Of a stretch of DNA of 11,150 nt, positions 6,012 to 11,150 are shown in pieces. The number at the start of each line of letters is the position of its first letter. Position 1 is the stretch's first letter. The DNA comes from Bacteroidales bacterium Bact_16. Its GTDB lineage: Bacteria; Bacteroidota; Bacteroidia; Bacteroidales; UBA932. The translations under genes and the position numbers were made by a program. Location of the stretch: the NCBI GenBank assembly GCA_001602885.1, contig LUZH01000048.1:1-11150 (forward strand). The letters are read 5' to 3'. Under the pieces are notes generated by a model that had not been told where the DNA came from, did not search any database, and saw only the letters and a list, made by a program, of their open reading frames with translations.

Positions 6012-7022
6012 ATGTCCGATCAAGCGTGGAATACCTTCCTGGAATTGCTGCGCGCAGGCCTGTGGGAGCAGGACCTGCGGCTGGCGGCCGTGCCGGACAC
6101 GGCCGGCTGGGAGCAGGTCTTCCGGCTGGGCCGCGAGCAGGCGGTGATGGGCGTGGTGCTGCGCGGGATCGCGCATCTGCCGGCGGCCCAGCGTCCGCCG
6201 GAGGCCCTGCAGCCCGTCCTGCAGGCCTGGCAGACGGCATTCTCGCGGGCGGCCGCCCGCTATGCCCGCGTGCAGGAGACGCTGCTGGCGCAGCTGGGCG
6301 GGGCCGGGCTGCACCCGTTGGTGCAGAAAGGCTGCGAGGCGGCGAAATACTATGTCGATCCGTCTGTCCGCCAGGCGGGCGACATCGACCTTTTCCTGCC
6401 TCCTGACGACTTCAAGAAGGCGCTGGAGCTGGCTCCGGACGCCCGGAGAGCGGCGGACGGCTCGGCGGTATTCTTCCGCGACGGCGTCACCGTGGAGCTC
6501 CATCCGTCCTACTACGACATCCATCTTTCGCCGGCGCGTCTGCCGGCGCCCGGGACGCCCTGTGGCGAACTGCTGCTGCTCTCGTCCCATATCTTCAAGC
6601 ATGCCATCGGGCCGGGCGTGGGTTGCAAACAGCTCTGCGACCTGACCCGTGCGCTGACCGCCCTCGAGGGGCGCTACAGCAAGCAGGAGCTGGCCGCGGC
6701 GCTCCGCCGCGCCGGCCTGCTGCGCTGGCACACCCTGCTCTGCTCGCTGCTGGTGGCCGATTTCGGGCTCGATCCGGCCTGCTGCCTGCCCGGCTTCCGG
6801 GCCGTGGATCCCGCGCAGCTGCGCCGCTTCGTGCGCGCCGGCGGCAATTTCGGCATGGCCGACGCCGCCCGCCGCCGTTCGCGGCAGAAGGACACCTTCG
6901 GAAAGAAAGCAGCCACCGCAGGGTCTTTCCTGCGGCGGCTGCCTTTCTCGCTCCGGTATGGCGCCCGCGAGACGGTCGCCACGGTGTGGGAGCTCGCTAT
7001 GGGCAATCTTCGGAAGCGGTAG
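6012..7022 (+). CDS. Nucleotidyltransferase-fold protein (NTP_transf_5-like)
   Basis: Member of a poorly characterised nucleotidyltransferase-fold family found in Bacteroidota polysaccharide loci and in some modified-peptide clusters; its reaction is not established. The product has 336 residues. Visible marks are QKGCEAAKYY (105-114), then GDIDLF (123-128, with the metal-type D124 and D126), VELHP (161-165, a possible third acidic residue at E162), and HIFKHAIGPGVGCKQLCDL (193-211), matching the H-x3-H-glycine-Q-x-x-D block I associate with this family. The ATG at 6012 is chosen because reading further upstream runs through both promoters and into the acyltransferase. It is the only plus-strand gene here; its stop is 8 bases from the convergent lipoprotein stop. 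Codons 300-311 hold a strong antisense terminator. It is very GC-rich with many Ala, Leu and Arg. Family call is fairly sure; function is not. Confidence 0.78.
   Translation: MSDQAWNTFLELLRAGLWEQDLRLAAVPDTAGWEQVFRLGREQAVMGVVLRGIAHLPAAQRPPEALQPVLQAWQTAFSRAAARYARVQETLLAQLGGAGLHPLVQKGCEAAKYYVDPSVRQAGDIDLFLPPDDFKKALELAPDARRAADGSAVFFRDGVTVELHPSYYDIHLSPARLPAPGTPCGELLLLSSHIFKHAIGPGVGCKQLCDLTRALTALEGRYSKQELAAALRRAGLLRWHTLLCSLLVADFGLDPACCLPGFRAVDPAQLRRFVRAGGNFGMADAARRRSRQKDTFGKKAATAGSFLRRLPFSLRYGARETVATVWELAMGNLRKR
6901..6942 (-). terminator. Intrinsic terminator of the lipoprotein operon, inside the convergent gene
   Basis: On the minus strand, starting about 88 bases past the lipoprotein stop, a 14-pair stem (6909-6942) with a six-base loop is followed at once by TTTCTTTC. 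The arms are GCAGCC-G-CCGCAGG and CCTGCGG-T-GGCTGC. In minus-strand RNA the seventh pair is a G-U wobble, so the stem is fully paired; in plus-strand RNA the same position is an A-C mismatch. This favours a role on the minus strand, even though the site lies in the coding sequence of the plus-strand nucleotidyltransferase gene. Confidence 0.75.
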
Positions 7023-7030
7023 TCCTTCCC

Positions 7031-8941
7031 TTACTGGTTATACCGGACGTTTACTCTGTTCGAATTCGTCTTGGTGACCGTCGGCGAACTGTAGTTGCGA
7101 TAGTGCATGTTGAACGTTGCGCTGTTGACGGAATTGCTGCAGTTGATGAACGTGAGCGAGGTCTGGCGTTCGCTGAAGTTCTGGTTGCGCGTGCCGATGT
7201 TGCCTGTCCTGAACTTGGGCGTGTCCTTGAGGGTGATGGCCTGCAGATAGGAAGAAGGCCTGCTCAGGGTCAGCGTCGCGAAGTTGGGACAGTTGTCCAC
7301 GGTGATTGACTTGGCCGTGACCATGTTGATGGACGTGAGGCCCTGCATGTTGACGAACTCGAAATTGGTCTGTCCGGCCTGCTCGGCGCCGTTGCCCGTG
7401 AAGTTGAACGTGGTCATGGCCGGGCAGTTCTCGAGGTGGACCAGGCTGGCGCCCGAGATGTTGTCGAGGGTGAGCTTGGTCAGGCTCGGGCAGTCGGAGA
7501 TCCGGATCTCGCCGCCGTGGTGGAACTTGACTTCCTGCAGCTTCTCCATGCCGCTCATGTCCAGTTCGGTCACGTTGTTGAGGTTGAGGAAGTTGATCTT
7601 CTCGAGGTTGGCGAAGAGGGCGAAGTCCTCGACGGTGAGCACCGTTCCCGGCGGGAAGTAGCTCTGGGTCATGTCGATTTCCTTGACCGTGGAGGCCAGG
7701 TAGCGGACTTCCGCGTCGGTGAGGTCGCGCCAGGTGTACTGGCCGTCGTCGCCGTCGACACGCACCTTGATCTGGCCGTTGACGATCTCGCAGGTGCCGC
7801 TGCCGGTGTAGACGTGGGTCACGTCGTCCAGCACGGCCGCCACGGTCAGGTTGTTGAAGTTGATGACCTGCTCCAGGAGCATCTTGGCGACGAGCTGGGT
7901 GGAGTTGGGGGTGATCTCGACATCGGAGACGAGGATGTCCTCTTCGTCGATGCTCACCTTGACGTTATACTTCTTGCCGGCCTGGAAGGACGAGATGCCC
8001 GCCCGGTTGGCCAGGGTGTTGGCCATGACCGACTTGGTGGTCAGGATGGAAAGCCTGAGGTCGCTGGCGGTAAGGGAGTTCTGCGGCAGGATGAACAGCG
8101 CGCAGGACATGCTCTGGCCGTATTCCAGGGACTCGGTGTCGTCGTCGAATTCGGCGCACACGTAGGTGGAGCCGTTGCGGAAGTTCGACGGGTTGTAGGT
8201 GAAATTGCCGTTGGTGGCCGTGAGGTCATACGTGCCCGACAGGTAGTACGGGCGCTTCTCGTTCTCGCTGGCGCCGTTGTTGAATTTCTTCGTGTGCTTC
8301 AGGCTGACCTTGCGCACGTCGACGGGCTTGCGCGACTGGCAGCGGTTGGTGATCGTGACGTAGAGGGTGGTCACCATCGGGTAGTAGTCCAGCACCACGG
8401 AGCCCTTGCCGCTGTTGCTGTAGCCCTTGCTGACAGCGGCCATATAGGCGTACTGCATGTTGGTGGCAAGGTCGCCATACTGCTTCTCGGGCAGGGTGAT
8501 GGTAAACTTGGTGTTGTTGTTGCCGAAAGTGGCGTTGGAGCTGGTGATGCCGCTGGCCGGATAGAGGCTGTAGAAGTCGTGGGTACGGTTCGACTTCCAG
8601 GTCAGCATGCCGTTGTCGGAGGCGACGCGGGCCTTGCTCTTCTGGCCGTTGGCCTCGATCTGGACGATGTAGTAGTCTTTCGACTCGACGGCGGAATTGC
8701 TGTTGTTGCTGCCGTGCGTGTGCAGGAAGATCTTGACCTGGTCGCCGTTCACCCAGTTGATGCGCTCCTTGCCGCTGACGACCTGTCCGGAGTACTCGGT
8801 CTTGGTCCCGGCGTCCTGGATCTCGTCGGAAGAGGCGCTGAACATGATGGCCTGGCCGGAGCGGTCAGGCGCGAAGAGCTTCTGGCACGAAGAAAGGGCG
8901 AGGACCGAAAGCCCCGCGAGAAGGAGATATTTGATCTTCAT
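7031..8941 (-). CDS. Fimbrillin-like lipoprotein with leucine-rich-repeat-like C-terminus
   Basis: Predicted cell-surface or periplasmic lipoprotein of 636 residues. The ATG at 8939-8941 is chosen because it gives a perfect lipoprotein signal: MKIKYLLLAGLSVLALSSC, with lipobox LSSC and lipidated Cys19. Upstream ATGs at 8956 and 8968 overlap the peptide gene and would spoil the signal. Residues 30-335 resemble Bacteroidales fimbrillin-like proteins (IMFSASSDE, then TKTEY, ERINWVNGDQVKIFL and HDFYSLYPASG). Residues about 415-636 form irregular leucine-rich-like repeats, with units ISDCPSLTKLTL (481-492), LENCPAMTTFNF (503-514) and VDNCPNFATLTL (548-559) plus a looser one near 598. Such halves suggest adhesion or ligand binding. 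No clear acidic export signal follows Cys19 (QKLFAPD), so surface exposure is uncertain. It is the last gene of the right operon, 5 bases after the peptide stop. Confidence 0.85.
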   Translation of the reverse strand: MKIKYLLLAGLSVLALSSCQKLFAPDRSGQAIMFSASSDEIQDAGTKTEYSGQVVSGKERINWVNGDQVKIFLHTHGSNNSNSAVESKDYYIVQIEANGQKSKARVASDNGMLTWKSNRTHDFYSLYPASGITSSNATFGNNNTKFTITLPEKQYGDLATNMQYAYMAAVSKGYSNSGKGSVVLDYYPMVTTLYVTITNRCQSRKPVDVRKVSLKHTKKFNNGASENEKRPYYLSGTYDLTATNGNFTYNPSNFRNGSTYVCAEFDDDTESLEYGQSMSCALFILPQNSLTASDLRLSILTTKSVMANTLANRAGISSFQAGKKYNVKVSIDEEDILVSDVEITPNSTQLVAKMLLEQVINFNNLTVAAVLDDVTHVYTGSGTCEIVNGQIKVRVDGDDGQYTWRDLTDAEVRYLASTVKEIDMTQSYFPPGTVLTVEDFALFANLEKINFLNLNNVTELDMSGMEKLQEVKFHHGGEIRISDCPSLTKLTLDNISGASLVHLENCPAMTTFNFTGNGAEQAGQTNFEFVNMQGLTSINMVTAKSITVDNCPNFATLTLSRPSSYLQAITLKDTPKFRTGNIGTRNQNFSERQTSLTFINCSNSVNSATFNMHYRNYSSPTVTKTNSNRVNVRYNQ

Positions 8942-8946
8942 CTTGC

Positions 8947-9135
8947 TTATTGCCATTGGTTGGACCATTGGTTCTCGTTGATGGTGCCGCCGACGGTCTG
9001 GCCGGTGGTGTTGACTTCCTTGATGTTTTCGTCGACCACGGCGGTGGAAGGACCGAGAATCTCGGCCTCGAACTCGAGCGCGAGGTCTTCAAGGACGGCC
9101 GGAGCCGTGTATTTCCGTTTGTCTTCCATGATCAT
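8947..9135 (-). CDS. Unrecognised 62-residue peptide, coupled to the lipoprotein gene
   Basis: No known family was recognised. The product is short and acidic with two parts. The N-terminal part, KRKYTAPAVLEDLALEFEAE (residues 6-25), has the K-Y-x-x-P pattern followed by acidic/aliphatic residues and ILGPS, which from memory resembles the start of many short unannotated Bacteroidales proteins. The C-terminal part is rich in Gly, Thr, Asn, Gln and Trp and ends NENQWSNQWQ, with a near-repeat of NQW. There is no signal peptide, membrane helix or cysteine. The start is ATG at 9135 or the in-frame ATG two codons later. It follows the UpxY stop by 36 bases and its own stop lies 5 bases before the lipoprotein start, so it is real operon content rather than chance. 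It might be a leader/core-type precursor, a secreted peptide or a partner of the lipoprotein; none is shown. Confidence 0.7.
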   Translation of the reverse strand: MIMEDKRKYTAPAVLEDLALEFEAEILGPSTAVVDENIKEVNTTGQTVGGTINENQWSNQWQ

Positions 9136-9171
9136 AGCTTTTGGTTTCTCTAAATAAGATGTGTTTGACAG

Positions 9172-9711
9172 TCAGTTCGTTGCATCGGCTGTACCGCCAA
9201 TCCGCTCCAGCCAGGCGCGGGGGACGCTGGCGCGGGCGAACCAGCAGCCGAGCAACTCGACGACGACATAAGTCTGACCGCGGAGTTCGAGGACGTGTCC
9301 TTCGACACCGCGCAGGACGCCCTTGGTCACGCGCACACGATCGCCCAGGGCGAGGGGGCGATCCATCAAGCCGCCTTCGGTGATGGAGAGGTCGAGCACC
9401 CGGCGGAAGTCGTCCATCTGTTTGTCGGGGACGACCAGCAGCGAGCGCGTGGCCGGGTCGATGAGGTACCGGACCGGGACGCCGTGCTCGTTGGCCAGGG
9501 CGCAGGCCTGTGTCTTGGTGGCGCGTACGAAGATGAGCCCGGGAATGAGCGGCTTCTCGTAGGAGGCGTGCCCGCGCGTGCGCAGGCGGTGCTCCGTGGG
9601 GAGGAAGTGCTCGGCGCCGAGTCTGGCCAGCCATTCACGCACGCCCAGCTCCGCCCCGCAGCGCGTGTGCGCCGCGAACCAGCAGGTCTGATTGTTGCGT
9701 TTCAGGTCCAT
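9172..9711 (-). CDS. UpxY-family transcription antiterminator (NusG paralogue)
   Basis: Specialised NusG paralogue expected to bind RNA polymerase and prevent early termination in its own polysaccharide operon, as shown for UpxY proteins of Bacteroides fragilis. It has 179 residues, the usual size. The NGN domain spans about residues 9-105, with TCWFAAHTRCGAELGVREWL (9-28), EHFLPTE (34-40) and KPLIPGLIFVRA (53-64). The KOW domain spans about 120-152, with LGDRVRVTKGVLRGVEGHV (122-140). It starts 3 bases after the sugar transferase stop, so it is the second gene of the right operon. In Bacteroides capsule loci the antiterminator normally comes first, before the glycan genes; here the initiating transferase precedes it. 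No UpxZ-like gene follows. Family assignment is secure; its target transcripts are inferred. Confidence 0.93.
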   Translation of the reverse strand: MDLKRNNQTCWFAAHTRCGAELGVREWLARLGAEHFLPTEHRLRTRGHASYEKPLIPGLIFVRATKTQACALANEHGVPVRYLIDPATRSLLVVPDKQMDDFRRVLDLSITEGGLMDRPLALGDRVRVTKGVLRGVEGHVLELRGQTYVVVELLGCWFARASVPRAWLERIGGTADATN

Positions 9712-9714
9712 GGA

Positions 9715-11064
9715 TCAGAACTTCTTGCCGCCGACGATGCGGAGGAACGTCAGCCCCAGCACCCGCAGGTCGAACCACACGGAGTGGTTGCGCAGGTAGT
9801 AGAGGTCGAGGTCCAGGCGCGTCAGCATCTTCTCGAGCGTGTCGGTATATCCGTTGTAGAGGGTCGCGTAGCTCGTGACCCCGGGGCGGATCTGATAGAG
9901 ATACCGGTATCTGGGATTCTTCTCCATGATCCGGTCGATGTAGAATTGCCGCTCCGGGCGGTAGCCGATGAAGGACATGTCGCCGCGGAGGACGTTCCAG
10001 AGCTGCGGGAGCTCGTCGAGGTGGTGTTGGCGGATGAACTTGCCCACGCGCGTGAGGCGCGGGTCGTTCTCGCCGGAATACAGGCGCGGGACGCCCATCG
10101 CTTCCGCATCGCGCCGCATGGAGCGGAACTTGAGGATGCGGAACGGGCGGCCGCCCTTGCCTATCCTTTCCTGGGAGTATATGACAGGAGCGCCGTCCTC
10201 GATCAGGACGGCAAGCGCACAAAGGATGATCAGGGGAAGGAAAACGATCAGCAGGACGCCGGACAGGACGACGTCGAAGCTGCGCTTGACGAATCTGCCG
10301 AGGGCGTTCATCTTGCCTTTGGGCGGGGCGGAAGGGGAGGACCCGCCGGTTTCGGCATCCGGACTGTCCGTGCTGCCGCTGCCGTCGCCGCCCTTCGGGA
10401 AAAGGACGCAGTCGATGCCGCCCAGCTGCCACTGGAGCATTTCCAAGGCGTTGTCGTCCGCGACGTAGTAGATGATGTAGTCGCCCAGGACCCTGCGGTC
10501 CATCTCGGGACGGCGGGTGATCAGGCCCAGCAGGTTGTAGCGGCCGGATTTGCGGGCTTCGTCGGCGAAGCGCACGGCGGCTTCGTCGTCGCCGACCACT
10601 ACGGCGTTGAGCCGGGCGGACAGTTCCTTGATCACTTCGTCCTCCTCGCGGATGCGGGAGACGTATGCCCGCGTGTAGAAAATCAGGGCGAACGAGAACA
10701 GGGCGTCGGCCACGACGGCCAGGATGATCAGCGCCGGCTGCGTGAAGCCGCCCTTGTCGAGGAGCATCAGCAGCGCCAGGAAGCATTCTTTGATGACGAT
10801 GGTGAGGGCGATGCGGTCGCCGGCCCAATAGGAAACGCCGGGATCCATGTTACGGAAACTGCCGGAAAGCAACTGCCCCAGGAGGGTGTACACGAGGGCG
10901 CAACCCATATAGATGAGAAAGTGCAGGGCGAAGCCATAGATAGGCTCGGAGAGCCATCTGACGAGCAGGAAAGCGAAGAATGATCCTAGACACGAAAGCA
11001 GCGTATCTTGGATAATGGACGCCTTCGAAGACGATATTTTAGTCTTCTTATTCTCCATAATCAT
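9715..11064 (-). CDS. Initiating sugar transferase (polyprenyl-phosphate glycosylphosphotransferase)
   Basis: Inner-membrane enzyme that transfers a sugar phosphate from a nucleotide sugar to undecaprenyl phosphate, the first step of capsule or exopolysaccharide repeat synthesis. It has 449 residues. About four membrane helices fill residues 18-130, followed by a Rossmann-like domain (LNAVVVGDDEAAVRFADEAR, 152-171), a 28-residue low-complexity linker (224-251, Gly/Ser/Asp/Pro) and the bacterial sugar transferase domain (256-449). The last holds KRSFDVVLSGVLLIVFLPLI (260-279), QERIGKGGRPFRILKFRSM (298-316), the catalytic-type DELPQLWNVLRGDMSFIG (350-367, D350-E351) and RPGVTSYATLYNGYTDT (393-409). 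GYRPE replaces the usual GPRPE at 367-371, a variant I recall from other Bacteroidales. The end GGKKF is also typical of that group. ATG at 11064 or in-frame at 11058. First gene of the right operon. The sugar is unknown. Confidence 0.93.
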   Translation of the reverse strand: MIMENKKTKISSSKASIIQDTLLSCLGSFFAFLLVRWLSEPIYGFALHFLIYMGCALVYTLLGQLLSGSFRNMDPGVSYWAGDRIALTIVIKECFLALLMLLDKGGFTQPALIILAVVADALFSFALIFYTRAYVSRIREEDEVIKELSARLNAVVVGDDEAAVRFADEARKSGRYNLLGLITRRPEMDRRVLGDYIIYYVADDNALEMLQWQLGGIDCVLFPKGGDGSGSTDSPDAETGGSSPSAPPKGKMNALGRFVKRSFDVVLSGVLLIVFLPLIILCALAVLIEDGAPVIYSQERIGKGGRPFRILKFRSMRRDAEAMGVPRLYSGENDPRLTRVGKFIRQHHLDELPQLWNVLRGDMSFIGYRPERQFYIDRIMEKNPRYRYLYQIRPGVTSYATLYNGYTDTLEKMLTRLDLDLYYLRNHSVWFDLRVLGLTFLRIVGGKKF

Positions 11065-11079
11065 TATCCATTAAACCCG

Positions 11080-11096
11080 GTCGAGACAGTGTCGAC
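11080..11096. promoter_or_regulatory. 17-base imperfect palindrome at the predicted transcription start
   Basis: GTCGA and TCGAC face each other with an inner AC/GT pair, so seven of eight positions are symmetric around a single central base. It begins where transcription from the promoter at 11101-11130 would start and lies in the short leader of the sugar transferase. It could be an operator for a dimeric regulator or a small 5' hairpin. Confidence 0.4.
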
Positions 11097-11100
11097 AATG

Positions 11101-11130
11101 CAAATATAGAAAATTATTGCGTTTGTGCAA
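11101..11130 (-). promoter_or_regulatory. Bacteroidota-type promoter for the right operon
   Basis: On the minus strand TATATTTG (11101-11108) is an exact TAnnTTTG match, with TTG (11128-11130) 19 bases upstream as the -33 element. The predicted start near 11095 gives a leader of about 30 bases to the ATG at 11064. The surrounding DNA is AT-rich, unlike the coding parts. Invertible-promoter repeats, known from Bacteroides capsule loci, are not seen in the 20 bases left before the window ends. Confidence 0.75.
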
Positions 11131-11150
11131 CCTATTTATAAATAAATCGG

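Noticed and set aside
5003..6406. 467-codon plus-strand frame spanning the acyltransferase, both promoters and the start of the nucleotidyltransferase
   Set aside because: It runs through two gene starts and an AT-rich promoter region in different frames. No recognisable domain; the two real genes explain the DNA.
8942..8968. Earlier ATGs (8956, 8968) for the lipoprotein
   Set aside because: They lie in the end of the peptide gene in another frame and would place extra residues before an otherwise perfect lipoprotein signal.
8947..9135. Double-glycine leader peptide (GG at residues 48-49) for export by a peptidase-containing ABC transporter
   Set aside because: The residues before GG do not fit the usual leader pattern of hydrophobic positions, the remainder would be only about 13 residues, and no such transporter is in the window.
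7436..9157. 573-codon open frame on the plus strand opposite the lipoprotein
   Set aside because: Same cause. The product is a Val/Gly/Asp-rich string with no domain, and the opposite strand has a perfect lipoprotein signal and fimbrillin-like domain.
9295..10983. 562-codon open frame on the plus strand opposite the sugar transferase
   Set aside because: It is a shadow of strongly GC-biased codons. The minus strand carries a full, recognisable sugar transferase and UpxY here, while the plus-strand product is low-complexity (Glu, Val, Gly, Arg) with no motif.
1..11150. CRISPR arrays, tRNA or rRNA genes, insertion sequences, integrase or attachment sites
   Set aside because: Looked for by eye on both strands. 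No repeat-spacer pattern, no transposase or integrase motif and no tRNA-like cloverleaf was seen. A tRNAscan or IS database search would be decisive but could not be run.

Overview
The window looks like chromosomal DNA of a GC-rich member of the Bacteroidota, most likely order Bacteroidales. The evidence is four sites matching or close to the Bacteroidota -7 promoter box TAnnTTTG, a UpxY-type NusG paralogue, a fimbrillin-like lipoprotein, Bacteroidales-type sugar transferase and CDP-glycerol transferase sequences, and no Shine-Dalgarno-like sites ahead of the starts. Genus cannot be fixed from the sequence; Alistipes-like or Cryptobacteroides-like high-GC lineages would fit. The theme is a surface polysaccharide locus (capsule or exopolysaccharide). 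Ten genes are supported, nine on the minus strand and one on the plus strand. Coding density is high and no gene-free stretch exceeds 300 bases.

Right block, minus strand, read from the right edge: a promoter at 11101-11130, an initiating polyprenyl-phosphate sugar transferase (9715-11064), a UpxY-family antiterminator (9172-9711), an unrecognised 62-residue peptide (8947-9135) and a lipoprotein with a fimbrillin-like N-terminal half and a leucine-rich-repeat-like C-terminal half (7031-8941). All gaps are under 40 bases, so this is one operon. It appears to end at a strong intrinsic terminator (6901-6942) lying inside the next gene, in antisense.

Middle: a plus-strand nucleotidyltransferase-fold gene (6012-7022) converges on the lipoprotein with 8 bases between stop codons. 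It diverges from a membrane acyltransferase (4832-5944, minus) across a short AT-rich region carrying promoter-like boxes for both.

Left block, minus strand: a promoter at 4784-4814 and a hairpin-rich leader of about 100 bases precede an outer-membrane-type protein (4013-4678), a TagD-like cytidylyltransferase (3612-4016), a CDP-glycerol-type polyol-phosphate transferase (2330-3604), a second membrane acyltransferase (1308-2333) and a Wzx-type flippase (1-1315, cut by the window edge). These overlap by 4 or 8 bases or lie 7 apart, so they form a tight operon.

Working model: the sugar transferase loads the first sugar on undecaprenyl phosphate; the cytidylyltransferase and polyol-phosphate transferase add a phosphoglycerol-like group; the acyltransferases add acyl groups; the flippase moves the lipid-linked unit across the inner membrane; UpxY keeps polymerase going through long surface-glycan transcripts. 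No Wzy polymerase and no ordinary glycosyltransferase is visible here; they would have to lie outside, probably beyond the left edge. The most interesting points are the oppositely oriented gene with an antisense terminator inside a locus that encodes its own antiterminator, and the unrecognised peptide coupled to the lipoprotein.
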